From Manis javanica (lineage: Eukaryota; Chordata; Mammalia; Pholidota; Manidae): a DNA stretch of 64,000 nucleotides. Shown here piece by piece: positions 50,380-62,989 of the stretch. Within the stretch, counting starts at the first letter, position 1. Every line of letters starts with the position of its first letter. The stretch spans positions 101,821,001 through 101,885,000 of the forward strand of contig NC_133161.1 in assembly GCF_040802235.1 (NCBI RefSeq), given 5' to 3'. Both the position numbers and the translations under genes were made by a program. The notes beneath the pieces are model-generated. The model saw only the letters and a list, made by a program, of their open reading frames with translations, was not told the origin of the DNA and made no database searches.

Positions 50380-53260
50380 ATCCTTATTTTTTCTATGTTG
50401 CAATCTGGATTTTTTTTACCAACTTATTTTGTTTCAATAATGTACTCTTCTGGGTCTAATATGATTTGAAGACCTATATGCTGTACTTTTTTTGTATTTT
50501 TCAATTTTAGAATTTTCATTTCATCCATTTTGGTACAGTTCTGTGAAAATCTTCACAGATTTCTGCTATTGTTTTAGACACAATCATAATTATTTTAAAT
50601 CCTATATATGGTAGCTCTAATTTTGTAGTCACCTTGCATGTGTTTGTGGTAATTTTTGATTGAATAATGGACATTGTTTACAAAAGATTATTGAGGCTCT
50701 GGAAACTGTTAACCTTCTCTAGGGACAACTTAATTTTCTTCTTGTGGCAGATAGTGTGTGAGCAAGTCACCTTGAAGTAGGCTGGCCTCTTTTCCTATTG
50801 CCCTTACTGCTGGGATAACTTTTCTTGAGTCTTGTTTGAGATTCTTGTGTGCTTACCAGTGTTCTCCTTGGCAGGCCCTAAAATCTGGTTTTTGTCTCCC
50901 TACTATCATGAGAGCCCCAAATTCTCTAATTTAGATGCCACTGTTTTAGTTTGATCTGCTTTGCCCTAGGATTCACTTCAGGAGCTTGCAAAAGCCTTAA
51001 GAGGAAATTGTATATGGAATGTCAAACTCATTCCTTTTCTCATTCTCTTTTGTCTAAGAACTCAGCTGTTTGGCTTCTTGGAAGCCTTAAACTCCGATTT
51101 TTGTCTCCCCTGCTCAGTGGATTTGCAGCAAGATCTAGAAACAGTTTTTGATTTAGATTCTTTGCCTCTGTTCCCAAGTTATGAAGGAGAAGCTGTGATA
51201 AGTAAAGGCTTACCTCAACCTTTTTCTTCTCTTACAAAGACTTTGTGTTTTCAAATGCTGGCTTCTTTTTTTATTTTCCAGTGCCTTCAACAGGTTTTAA
51301 ATTTTTAAATTATCTTTTGGGTGAAAGTAAGTTCTATTTCATATATTTCATTATAGGTAGAGTTGAATTCTATGAATTTTAAGGAATTTTATGTTAGTCT
51401 CTGGTGTTGCTGCTAAGGAATCAATGTCATTTTGGTTTTTTACCTTTTGAAGAAACACATTTATAGTGTTTATTGTGTTTTCTATGTTCAGATAATGTCT
51501 ACATTTTCTGTCAATTTTTGAAGAACAATGATGAAATCTCCAACTGTGATCATGGATTTGTCTATTCCCCCCTTCAGCTCTGTCATTTTTTGCTTTATGT
51601 ATTTTGCAACTATTATTAAGTTCATATGTATTCAAGATTTCTATGTCTTCTTGATGAATTGATCCCCTATCACTATGTGATATTGTTGCTTGGTTCCTTA
51701 TACTATTCCTAGTTCTAAAATCTACCTTGTTCATAAAATCTACCTTGCTGAATATATAGTTACCTCAGCTTTCTCATAATCTGTTTGTATATCCTTTTCC
51801 ATTCTTCTTACTTTTAATATAGCTGTGTCTTTATATTTAAAGTGTGCTTCCTATGATTAAAATATAGTTATATATTTATTTTTAATGCATTTTGACAATC
51901 TTTGATTTTTTTTGGAAAGAAGTTCTTGGTCTGCACCCTAGACTGAAATAGAAATTTAGCATGATTCTGATGTATGCAAAAGATTGAGAACCACTCTTTT
52001 AGGTTTAACAATATTTATATTTATCTTTTCACAGTCTGCCTTTCAATAGTATTATATGATGTAGAGTGTTATATAAACAGTATAATCTGTTACTCTGTCC
52101 CTGTTTTATATTCTAAGTTGTTAGATATTTTAATCTACATACAGTATCAATCCTAAGAGACATTGCTATTTTTCCTTTAAATAGTCAATTAACTTTTAAA
52201 GAAATTTTTTAAATGAAGAAAAATTATCTGAAATTAGAGAATAAAATTTCTAGCAGTTTTTCTTCCTTTGTGTAGATCACCTAGTATTTCCATCTAGTAT
52301 CATTTTCATTCTGTCTGATGAACTTTTTTTAAAAGCAGTGTAGGTCTGCTGGTGATCAAATTCTCTCAGGTCTTATTTGTCTGCAAAAAATTCTTTAAAT
52401 TTGAAATATATTTTCACTGAGTCTAGTATTCTAGACAGATGGGTTGTTTTACTTTTAGCCATTTTAAAGATGCCATTGCATCATTTTCTGACTTGCCTAG
52501 TGTCCAACACAAAATTTGTAATAATTCTTATCTTTGCTATACATGTATTGTTGGGTATTTGTGTTTGTGTCTGATAGTTTCAAGAATTTTATATCAATGA
52601 TTTTATCAGTACTTTTAAATGATTCAAGTATTTATCTAGTTTTGGGTTAGTTGAACTCCTTGGATCTATGGTGTATAGTTTTTATCAAATTTGGAAAATG
52701 TTTTGGCCATTATTTATTCAAATATATTTTTACATTCTTTTCTTTTTCTTCTCTCTTTCTGGAACTCCAGTGACACATATGTTATACCATTCGCTGCTGT
52801 TCTACAAGTCACTGAAGCTCTTTTCTCTTCTTCCCCTTCTTATCTGTCTTCTCTTCCTTTTACTCTTGGCTTTAGTGTCAATAGCTTCTGTTGCTACTTC
52901 AAGTTTCTTGATCTTTATTTCTTCAGTGTTAGTTTCCTTTAATCTCATCTAGTGATTTTTTTTACTCTCATTTTTTTTTCTGTAGATGTTTCATTTGGTT
53001 CTTTCTTTTGTCTTCGATTTCTTTCCTATTTATGTTCATGTTTTCCTTTATATCTCTGAGCATATTTAAAATTTTTGCAATAGCTGTTTCAGGGTTCTTG
53101 CTTGCTAGTTTCAAGGTTTTTTGGTCATTTGTGGTTCTGTTTATATTATTACATTTCATGTTTTTGTTTCTTTGTGTGTTAGTGATTTTTTTAATTAGAT
53201 TCTGACCACATGAGATTTTGTCCCATTTCTAAGTCCTTAAACTTTCATAGTCATACTGAT
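50380..53260 (-). mobile_element. Old L1 sequence, minus strand, two pieces
   Basis: 50380-51240 resembles the ORF1/5'-side of the decayed L1 that starts at 37665. 51240-53260 reads as a second old L1 in the same direction: an endonuclease part (TTGCTTTATGTATTTTGCAA near 51591, GAATTGATCCCCTATCACTA near 51657) followed by the ORF1 side (AGTATTCTAGACAGATGGG near 52425, CATTTTCTGACTTGCC near 52481). The endonuclease part already occurs once at about 41000-41400, so this is not a single element. A MER5-like fragment, antisense, may lie at 51915-51998. Confidence 0.55.
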
Positions 53261-53739
53261 TGTTCCATATATTCCTCAAGATCTTTCTACTCTGCCCCAT
53301 GAAAACTGAGCCCTATGTGAATTCTGGAAGTTGTTTGTTTTAGTTACTTAGTTCTTTCCCAGTACATTCCTCTTTGCAGGGCCTCCTGAAGTTTATGCAT
53401 ATCGGAATTTTAATGTCAAAGACTTAACGAGACTCCTTATTCCACATTACTGAACTCTTTCTCTGTTTAACTCAGTTCTTTCTTATGATCTGCCTCACTG
53501 ATTGAAGATGCTTGGCCTTCCTCAACTTCGATTTGTTTCTTCTATTCAGTGAGACTTTCACGCACTGTTTCATTTCTGCACCCCCTGTTCTGTGCCAGTT
53601 TCAGCCAATTGATGGTAATGACATCAGCTAGAAATGCCTGGGAACACTCACCTGAGCCCTGGTGAGCTTCCCACAGACACCGCTCCTTTCCAAACCAATG
53701 TTACAACTGGACTGACCCTTCTAGTTCTTCTGTGATTGC
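53261..53739. other. No gene recognised
   Basis: Unassigned sequence between old L1 and LTR-like DNA. Confidence 0.4.
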
Positions 53740-53839
53740 AAGATGCTCTTCAGTAACGGTCATCATGAAACTGAAAAACAGAGGTTTATTACTTACAAGA
53801 CCTGAAAATTACACAGTATACCTGGGACCACAAAGCAAG

Positions 53840-53897
<58 letters not shown>

Positions 53898-54440
53898 GAC
53901 AAGAGAGACAGAGACAGAGAGAGAGAGAATACATGGGCCAGCATTTTATTTGACCTAAGGGTGGGGCCTTGGGGTTTCACAGGCTTATTCTTCATTGGTG
54001 AATTTAAAATTTAAGAGTGGAAATTTGAAGCACTGGGAGGAAAAACAAGTCACCCTAATAATCAGTTAATATCAAAGAAGCTCTCTAAAACAAAGGAAAC
54101 TCAGTGGGGAAGGCTGGACTGGCTTTTTATCTACTTGTATGGCTGGCAACATATTTATTCAAGATAGCCATCTTTGAAGTGGATATTTCCACAATCAAAG
54201 CTAACGTCAGGAACTTGCATTATAAAAGCAAGCAAGCAAGCAAAGAAACAAACAATAAACAATTGTCAAGACTTCCACCACACCCCCATGATGCAGTGTA
54301 AACATTCCCTCTATGCAGAAACACAGTTATCATAGGATGTACCTTATTTCTTCCCTTTCTCTCAGGAAATATAGATCTGTTTGTTGTACAAAGTCCAAAC
54401 AACTGTTTCATACATTTTGTCCAGTTTTCTAGTTGCGTAT
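53740..54440 (-). mobile_element. Probable solo retroviral-type LTR
   Basis: Read on the minus strand, the layout is LTR-like: a TATA-like AATAAAATG at about 53952-53944, a CT-rich stretch (the minus-strand reading of the GA array at 53841-53928), then GTAAGTAATAAACCTCTG with an AATAAA signal at about 53792-53787, and a short tail to about 53745. No retroviral genes or second LTR were found. The layout is similar to the candidate at 12040-12605, but I see no convincing sequence match between the two. The 5' limit is uncertain. Confidence 0.45.
53841..53928. repeat. (GA)n microsatellite
   Basis: About 22 GA units followed by interrupted GAGA/GACA units. It creates a false Arg-Glu repeat frame on the + strand and a Leu-Ser frame on the - strand. 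Confidence 0.95.
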
Positions 54441-55234
54441 AATGAGAAGGCAGTCAGGGACTCCTTCATGTGATGAAGTAGAAACCATTATGATATTTGT
54501 TGGTGTTAATGTATAGATATTTGTTAACATGATTTAGACCCTTTAAAAAATCTACCACTCACATATTCTTAATTGACTGTTCTAAGCATATCATTGTTGG
54601 TTTAAATTTGCTCTGAGAATTAGAGTGAATCTTTGACCTAGGATTTCCAGGAAATAGTTCTGAGATTCCCTATGACTGTGTGGGTTTATGTCATGCTCTT
54701 ATGCTTAAAGCAATCACTGTTTACAGGACTGCAATACCTCAAATGACTCAGGTTGGCTACTTGCTCCACTCCTTGTGTGGAACAAAAGTTCTCCACTGCT
54801 AATGTGAAGGGGCCTCTCAGCAGCTCCTGACCAGCTCAGTGAGAATTAATGAATAAGTCTCTTGTCTTCTACATGCTCAGTTTTCTCATCAGCAAAATAG
54901 CAGACCAACATGCTAATTTCCCAGACTCTCAAATGCTTTCAATTTTCAAGGAAAGCACTCTCATGGCTTTCCTCTTTGCTCTTGATATTATGATATGGCC
55001 ACAAAGTCTTACCTGTGCTAGATTTACCTACTTCTGCTACTTTCTTACTTATAGAAAAAGCCCTTTGTAAAAAAAAAAAAAATCAGGGCAACCTCCTCCC
55101 TGCTCACTGCTCTTCTATCATTATGGCCATCTCATGGGGCTTTTGGAAGTGTAATGGTCCCCCACTTCAGGGTCCCTATGTTCAGAACCCACTTCCTTAA
55201 CCCCTTTACCTGGTTCATGAAGGTCAGATTTCAG
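54441..55234. other. No gene recognised
   Basis: AT-rich unique-looking DNA with an A-run at 55069-55081, possibly an old poly-A tail with no recognisable element attached. Confidence 0.4.
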
Positions 55235-55505
55235 ATGAAGGATCGTTTGTTCAAGAAACCTTCCTTAAAACCCTGGTGCTGACCGAAAAATCCCCCGAAG
55301 GAGCTTATGTTTGCCTTCCAACTGCATTTAATAACTTTCCAGCTATCAGGTTTTATGTTGGCACATTTACAAGGCTGTAAGCTTCGTGATGGGGGACTAT
55401 GTTTTGTTCACCACAGTGAACCAGGATCTGGCAGAGCATGTTGCACATCCTGGATGGTTGGTGAATATTCAACTCCTGAATGGATTACTGAAGCAGGAAA
55501 GTTGA
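55235..55505 (+). repeat. L2 3'-end fragment
   Basis: L2 order preserved: AAGAAACCTTCCTTAAAACC, then AAGGCTGTAAGCTTCGTGAT, GGGGGACTATGTTTTGTTCA, CCACAGTGAACCAGGATCTG, and a GGTTGGTGAATATTCAACTC tail. Confidence 0.7.
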
Positions 55506-56134
55506 GGATTTTTCGAGAACATGAAAAAATTTAGGGGTGGGGACTTGTTAAGTGGTCTCTGGATATTAAAAATTAACTTAACATAAGTAATTTCCTGCCT
55601 TGATTTCTCTCTGGGATACCGTTGTCTTGGTCTGGGAGCATATCAAAAGGCTGCCTGCCCAGCCCCCAAGGTGGGCTGAGGTATTGTCTACTTGCTAAAG
55701 AATCTTGCCTCTTGAACTTCCTTGGTGTTAAAATGTAATCTTATCTTCAAGATGGAATTCTTCCTGTCCTTTACTATGCGACCTACAGCTGGGTCTGCAG
55801 CTAAGTTAGTTGCTCAGTTTGCAAAATCACCTCATCAGATCTGAAGGAGGAAAGACAGCACATAGGCCTGGGCCTTTTAACATGCTAAAGTGAATCTTAC
55901 ACATGGCTACAAATGATTAGCATAATAAAACATGTGCTACCCTTCTTTATCTGGGGAACATTAACTGATGTTACTGAAGAATGATTCTAGAGCTCAATGT
56001 TTAACAGAGTTTTAGCAGGGGGGTTTCCTTGCATGTAGTTACATTGCTCTGACTGCAGATATCCTGCCCTGCCCCCTCTGGAGGCTCTCACCCTACTCTG
56101 ACTACATCCATGGTCCCTGTCTCATTGGCTCCTC
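55506..56134. other. No gene recognised
   Basis: Unique-looking sequence, nothing supported. Confidence 0.45.
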
Positions 56135-56255
56135 TCTGCCTTTGCTTCCTTCCTTTTAAAGTGGCGGTAATAAGAGGACCTGCCCTCCTGGTTGCTGAGG
56201 GTATTAAGTATCCAAGAACTGTGCCTGCCTGCCATGTACTGTAAAGGGCTGGTTT
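56135..56255 (+). repeat. MIR-like fragment
   Basis: GCCTTTGCTTCCTTCCTTTT, GTGGCGGTAATAAGAGGACC, GTTGCTGAGGGTATTAAGTA, AAGAACTGTGCCTGCCTGCC: the 3' half of MIR in diverged form. Confidence 0.55.
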
Positions 56256-58539
56256 AGCCACTGTAGGTGGTCAGCCAATGTGGGCAAAGAGCTAGAAGGA
56301 CTCTGCTGCCACTCATGTGGACCATGACTAGACCATGGCTCCAGATTGACATTCATAAACTGAGGACACTGTATGTCAACCATGACATGTGACATGTGCA
56401 TGTCCCTCATCTCTGTGGACACCTGAGTGTGTCTAGAACCCCAAACCTCTGACTTTTACCTTACCTAGTTGGGGCCACAAATTGGAATGGGTATGGTCTC
56501 CACCTCCAGCTTGAGATGGTGGACAGGTAGGTGGATGGGTGTTTCCTCTCCTGCATTCTTGTGTCTGGATTGAGCAGGTGGACTCTGTGTGCTCAGGGAT
56601 ACTTGGGGCCTGCACCAGAGGCTACTCACCTTCTTGGGCAAAAGGCCCTCTCAAATATTATTTATATATTAAAAATATTTGAATTATACTCTTTCTCAAT
56701 GTGCTAAATATCAAGGGTATAATGAGATATTTCCAACATCTTTGATTTTGATGATGCATTCATTCTTTCATATATGCTCAGTAACAGAACATCTCAGGCT
56801 TTCTCATCTCCTTTCTAATTATTAAGGAAGATTATCATGGTTTGACAGGAACATCTGATTTTATGTGTCTTGTGTTTCTAACAACTGTCAAAAGTTTCTT
56901 GTTCACATTCGATTGCATGCTTCAAAGATGGATTTTGATAATACAGCCATTCAACTAAATTCACCTTAAGATTCATGACATAACTTGGGCCACAGTTTGG
57001 TAGTGATTGCTAATATAAACCTTCTTTGGAGAAAGATGCAAGTACAAATTACAGAATGTCAGGGTGCAATTTGATTTTGAAGGTTTTTTTACTATTATAA
57101 ATAATGAAGGATACTGAAGATGGTTCAGCTTATTTGACTGGATATAATTAAAATCCCAAAGGTTGTAGTTTCAAAAGCTGCATCTGCCTGTTGTCTGCTG
57201 GGATTTCAAAGTGACTGGAACACTTACAGGCTGTGCTTTTTTCTGTTCTCTCTCTTTCCCATTTCTGCCCTCACTCCCACCCTCTTTACCCTGCCTACTT
57301 TGCAATTGATTCCTCAGTCCATAAAATCTGATATTAGACAGAGTGTCAGATGCTGGGGACAGTTCTTATCCTTAGTCAGTGGAGAAGGGGCAGGAGAGAG
57401 AATTGGCAGGATAAAATTTGAACGAAAAGCCAGGACAGGATGCTTCTTGACTCTGGAAGGAGCAGAAGGCTTCCTGGGGTGGGGAATGGGTTGGGTGAAG
57501 GTCTGCCTGAACCACAGGGGAGGGTCAAGTCTGCCCTGCATGTGCGATGAGAGGTATTTCACCCACCAATGCATTCCTAGAACCTCAAAATGATGCAGAT
57601 CAGCAATACGTATCCTGAGCTCATGTGATTTAAATAAAACCAAGGATTAGGAAAACCAAGCATCACTCAAACTTCTCTGTAACTGAAACAGTAATAAACA
57701 AAGTTTGTCTTGTGATTCCAGCAATGACCCTCAATATTCTCCCAATCAAATGTCATTTTGCCTTTCTCCCTCCACACCTCAGTTATCCACTTACTCTTTC
57801 CTTGGACCCTGATCAGAACCAGGTATTAGGAATAATTCAGGCCAAATACTTTATACTCATGTGTAAATGACTGATAAGCAGATATTTTCACAGGCACATA
57901 CAATCCATAAGCCAGACAAAAGCATCTCTATGTATGTGAGCTGTGTATCAAAGGTTGGAGAGATCTTTGCAGGCGATGGGAAAGTTGCTCAGGGTGGACA
58001 CACTGAGGCCCTGAAGTACCCTGGATAGATATCAGAGGACCCCAGCAGAAGTGCTGGCAATAAAACTTGATTTGATGAAACCCTAAATCCAGAATAAGTG
58101 GCAGTTTGGGTGTTGGGGTGGGAGTGGTTTATGGCCCAAAGTTGGGTTCCATTTGAAATGAAGGGAAAGCCTATTTTGTAGGATAACAAGGAATGCTTCA
58201 TTATTAGAATGGGACACAGTAAAATCAGCCTACAGGAGCCCCAAGAACCACGGCCTGGTTTCAGATAGGCTTTATTCCACATATTCATGTCTTTGATTTG
58301 TATCTTTGTTTCCAACAACACAGTGCAAGCCATTGTTTGATTACACATAATAGCAACAATTTCACTGACACCTTTTTCTTATTTTCTTATTGGGGAGATA
58401 GCAAACAAAATTTTTTAAAAATTATTTAAAAACAAACACAAAAAAGCAAAACATGCATCTAGGAATAAATTCCCAGAAGCAAAATTTCATTTTGGCATTT
58501 AAGTGAACTTCCCCTTAAAAAAAGGTATCTTACCTTGAC
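56256..58539. other. No gene recognised
   Basis: AT-rich and mixed sequence. The frames at 57300-57593 (+) and 57643-57314 (-) cover the same bases on both strands, and the frame at 58348-57989 (-) shows no domain. I consider them chance. Confidence 0.45.
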
Positions 58540-59385
58540 TTTTTTTCATGTTGTACATGATATCCCTAGGATTTATTTATCTTGTAATGGGAAGTTTGTA
58601 CCTTTTGACCTTCTTCATCCAATTCCCCACCACAACCCCCTCTTTTGGCAACCACAAGTCTGATCTTTTTCTTTGAGTTTTTTTGTTTTCCTTCACTTTT
58701 AGGTTTCACATGTAAGTGAGATCACATAACATTTGTCTCTCTCTAGCTGGCTTATTTCACTTAGCATAATGCCCATGGGACCCATCCATGTTGTCACAAA
58801 TGGCAAGATTTCCTTCTTTTTTATGCCTGAGTAATATTCCATTGAATAGATATATAACATTTTCTTTATTCATCACTTGATGGACACTTAAGTTGTTTCC
58901 ATATATAGGATAATGTAAATAATGCTGCAATGTACACAGGAGTGCAGATTGCTCTTTCACATAGTGATTTCATTTCCTCTGGATATATACTCGGAAGTGG
59001 AATTACTGGATCACATGGTAGTTCCACCTTTAGTTTTTTGAGGAACCTCCATACTGCTGCTTTCCACACCAGCTGCACCAATTGACATTCCCATCAACAG
59101 TGCATATGGTTCCCTTTCCTCCACATCCTCACCAATACTTGTTATTTCTTGTCATTTAGGGGATGGCCATTCTAACAGATATGAGGTGACATCTTATTGT
59201 GGCTTTGATCTGCATTTCTGTGATTGCATTTCTGTGAGTTTGAGCACATTTCATATACCTTTTGCTCATTTATATGTCTTTTTGGGAAAATGTCTATTCA
59301 GGTCCTTTGCTCATTTTAAATTGGATTATTTGGGGGTTTCTGCTCTTCACTTGTATGTTCTTTATGTATTTTGGATAGTAACCCA
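58540..59385 (-). mobile_element. L1 3' end, copy D, 5'-truncated
   Basis: Antisense L1 3' UTR (CATGATATCCCTAGGATTT near 58555, GTACCTTTTGACCTTCTTCA near 58597) and ORF2 C-terminus up to about 59385. A 71-codon piece of the ORF2 tail remains open at 59081-58866. The 3' UTR is of a different, older type than copies A to C. No TSD was found. Confidence 0.85.
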
Positions 59386-61424
59386 ATCTAAAGTTCTCAC
59401 TTTTAAAGAAATGATATACACCGTGTTTCAGAAGTTAAATAAATAAACCTGTCTCTTAAATTATAAAAAAAGTATGAGAACTGAGAGAAATAAGCTTGTG
59501 TTCCCCACACAGAGCTTGTCCCTGGGAACTAGAAGGGGAAAGAAAGTTTACCATAGAGTTCGCATTATGTATTTTAGAATAGACACAAAATAGTCACTTC
59601 AGAAGATAAGCTTTTAATTTAAAAGAATACTCCTTAGAGCTTTAACATTTATAGCAAAGGCCACCATGATCTGAAACTCCAGTCTTCCAGTGGCCACCCA
59701 TGGTCCACGCCCCTGTCTGGCTGGGGTCGGCTGGGTCCTGACCAGGGATGAGTGCAGGGGAATCCCATCACTTGGAATCCTCACTTGTTCATATCATACG
59801 AATTAGGTGTTTTAGGGCATTAGTGCTTGTGTGCAATTGAAAATAGTTTCTCCAGCTGCCCAGCCGAGTCCTGCAGACCAGCTGCTTTCCATGACCACAG
59901 GAATGAAATACGAATGTGCCTGGGGTCATGTCAGCCAGCCTCTGCAGTTGAGGGGCATCTTGAGTGTGTCTCAACCCTTGATGTGGTGGAGGCCAAGGGG
60001 AGGCCTTACTCAGGAGCCTTGAAGTGAGGCTGGCTGGCCTGGGAGCCTGTGTGAGGTGCTTGTTCTGGAGATGGGGACTGCTGCCTGAGATGGAGTCCCT
60101 TGGGGTGGAGGTCCAGAGGAGTCCATGGAGCCTCACCACTTAAAAACATGTCATAGATGTGCCCATTTTACCTGAGATGTTTCCAAACAGCTGTATGTAA
60201 GTCACACAGTTAGAGGAAAGAAGTCTAATCATTCTTCATGAACTTGCCATGTGCAAAGGCAACATTGTTAAAAATCACCTCAAATTTGCCCTCCATAATG
60301 CTGGAGTGGCTGTCAGTGGCTGTAAGGACAGCTGGGTGGGAGCTGGGGCTCCAGATCTGCCACCCGTCTGTTACTCCCACTTGGGCTCTATTCCTATGTG
60401 TGCTGCCTGGAGATGAGCACTTGCTTTTCTAGGCTCTCTGAGAGCCCTTCCCTCTTCCCTCCTGGACCATAGCCTCGGTGGTGTGGGAAGCAGTGGGTGA
60501 ACAGAGCTGGGATGGGCAGGGGGAAGAGCGGCCGGCTGGTAAGGAAGGGTTGCAGGGACCGGTGACGAAGCCCCTTCCTCAGGGTGAAGGAGGCGGAAGG
60601 GCACGTTGGAGCCCCTCACTCCTGCTGGCCTTCAGCTGGGCTGTGTTAAGGAATCTTGTATATGGAAACCCTGCTGATTCCCCCAATTCTCCATGCCACC
60701 TTATTTCAGGATTCCTCGGCCTCTTTCCCCTTGTTATTTTATGGACAACACGCCTCCAGATTAGTAACTATTTCAGGGATCTCTGCTCCCTCTCTTGACA
60801 GAGAGAAGCCTTCAAGGCATTTGCAGCCTTCGAAATAGCAGACGCATAAAATGCTCGGCTGTTATTTTCTCTTTGGTGTCAAGAATGCAGCCACATGTTC
60901 AGCAGCTGTGAACTCTGGCACATGCAAGGGGTTGGGCAGGCTTGCCTTACTGAGAGCCCACCTCTCTGTCCTCAAGTAGGAGTCTGCAGGGGGGAAGATA
61001 CTTGGCTGAAACTTCCAGCTTGTCATGCACAGGGTCTTAGTTTCTTAAATATAACCTGCTTTAGTCAAGGGCCTGCACATCCCAGAGTAACCATGAGGGC
61101 AGGATGCCCTCTGGCCACAGGAAGCAGCACTGGTGATGTGAGGGAAGCCCAGGCTCCCAGGACCTTGTCCCTCTTTCCTTCCACAGATGTCAGTGCAGGG
61201 ATGGGAGCCCGGAGTCTTCTCTGCTGTCAGCAAAGGAGATGAAGATAAAGCTGCCCCACAGTGAGCGCCCTGGAGCAATGCAGAGCTGTAGCGGGAAGGG
61301 CTAAGCTGCTGCCCTGCATTTGCAAGACCCAGCTTCTTCAGTTGGGCATGTTGGTGTGATGTTTAAATGAGGTAAATGTTTGCAGACTTTCGGCCACTAG
61401 CAAATGAGGGTGTTAGCCAGCTGT
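59386..61424. other. No gene recognised
   Basis: The section 59700-61300 is moderately GC-rich, with overlapping frames of 60-116 codons on both strands. No family resemblance, and no CpG island. Confidence 0.45.
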
Positions 61425-61560
61425 TGGCTCATATACATTTATTTATTCAGCAAACAATGAGTGTTCGTTCTTTGTCAGGCACCAGGAACACAGCAGTGGA
61501 CAAAACACATTCCTGGCTCTCACAGAGGAAGGCAGGCAATGAGCAAATAGGCCAGTGAGA
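61425..61560 (+). repeat. L2-like fragment
   Basis: TTTATTTATTCAGCAAACAA, GTTCGTTCTTTGTCAGGCAC, CAGGAACACAGCAGTGGACA, AAACACATTCCTGGCTCTCA: the conserved L2 3' pattern. Confidence 0.6.
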
Positions 61561-61837
61561 TATTTCAGGTGGAGAGGTTTACCATGGAGGCTGCATCACA
61601 GGTCAATGGAACAAGGGTGCCTGGGCTGGGGTGTGCGACCACCGGGGCAGTGGGGAGAGGGCCCATTTGTGCAGCATCTGACACTCAGGAGGAAGCAGAA
61701 GTTCTGACAGGCCCCCAGGCAGTGAGCACAGCCCTGCAGAGCTGAGTGTCCTGCTGAGTTCAGCAGACATTCCAGCACCTTCCCAGGGCCTTGGGACCTG
61801 CCTACTTCTCCCACTGACTTCCCTCTAGCACCCCTGT

Positions 61838-62270
61838 GTTGACACACCTCAGTGATATCACGGGTTTGACTCCAGACCACTGCAATAAAACAAGTGTGAG
61901 AAAAAAGCAAGTATCAGAATAAAACGAATCAAATGAAGTTTTTGGTTTCCCAGTGCCTTAAAATACTATGGACATACCTTAATTAAAAAATACCATATTG
62001 CTAAAAATTGCTAAACATCATCTGAGCTCTCAGTGAGTTGTAATCACTGATCACAATCTTCATAACAAATAATGACAAAGTTTGAAATATTGTGAGAATT
62101 ACCAAAATGTGACACGGACACATGAAGTGAGCAAATGCTCTTGGAGAAATGGCCGTGACAGAGTTGGTCGACTCAGGCTTGCCACCAACCTTCAATTTGC
62201 AAAAAATAAAAACACAGTGTCTGTGAAACTCAACCAAGTGAAACGCAATAAAATGAGGGATATGCCTGAG
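61838..62270. mobile_element. Tigger-like MITE, internally deleted
   Basis: The two ends are inverted. The left end reads ...CACACCTCAGTGATATCACG and CCAGACCACTGCAATAAAAC. The right end, on the minus strand, reads CAGGCATATCCCTCATTTTA and TTGCGTTTCACTTG. Inner blocks (TTTTTGGTTTCCCAGTGCC, ACATACCTTAATTAAAAAAT, ATTGCTAAAAATTGCTAAAC, CATCATCTGAGCTCTCAGTG) are of Tigger type. At about 430 bp it lacks the transposase. The open frames here (62327-62001 on -, 62082-62342 on +) are not genes. Confidence 0.75.
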
Positions 62271-62989
62271 TGTTACTCTGTATTTATATCTGTTTGCATT
62301 GATCATCCACATATGAGAAGTCTGCACCTAGCTAAGATTTAATTAAAGAATGAGTAAAGCTTAAGAATTTCAAACAGCCAGGACTCAGGAGAGTTTCCTG
62401 CTATGAATCCTTTGTGAAAGAAATTATTGAGGATGTAATCCAGAAAAAATGCTAAAATTCTGGACTGATCTGTGGTGTGGTGAAGTGACCAGGGGCCAGC
62501 TATTCAGGCATTCCTGATGGAAATTTCGCCATCCAGGGAGGCATACAAAGGTCCAGAAGCAGGTAAGAAATTGCACTCAGAAGTGGCCCTGAGCCCACGT
62601 TCCTTCCTTTTAAACACCTTGGAAGCTGTCCGGTAGCTTCACATCAGTCTAGGCAGACTTGCGTGCTTGTTTCTTATTTTTAATTTGGCAACACACAACA
62701 GTGATACAAAACTATTTTTTAAATTACTCTTAGAGAGAAAGTGGCATAATGTAGAAAAACATGGGCACAAAAATTTTAGACAATTGCCACAAGACTCTGG
62801 AGCGTAAGGTGTAGGAAAAGGAAAAGCATGCTAACGTTTTTCTGTTGCTTGGAGGACAGAGGAAATAATCAATTGTGACTGATTTTCAGTGTGGATCAAA
62901 CAGTACAGTCTTAAATAAGTCTGTTAAAAAGTAAGCACAAAACAGGAGACAAGACTCACAAGTTTGGTTTGAAAACGTTCTAGTGACAT
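62271..62989. other. No gene recognised
   Basis: AT-rich sequence, nothing supported. Confidence 0.45.

Noticed and set aside
53732-53953. Open frame with Arg-Glu repeats
   Set aside because: It is the direct translation of the (GA)n microsatellite, and the opposite strand also reads open.
57300-57643. Frames of 97 and 109 codons facing each other
   Set aside because: They overlap almost completely on opposite strands with low-complexity composition, compatible with chance.
62001-62342. Frames of 108 and 86 codons on opposite strands
   Set aside because: They lie inside the Tigger-like element and correspond to no transposase segment that I can recognise.
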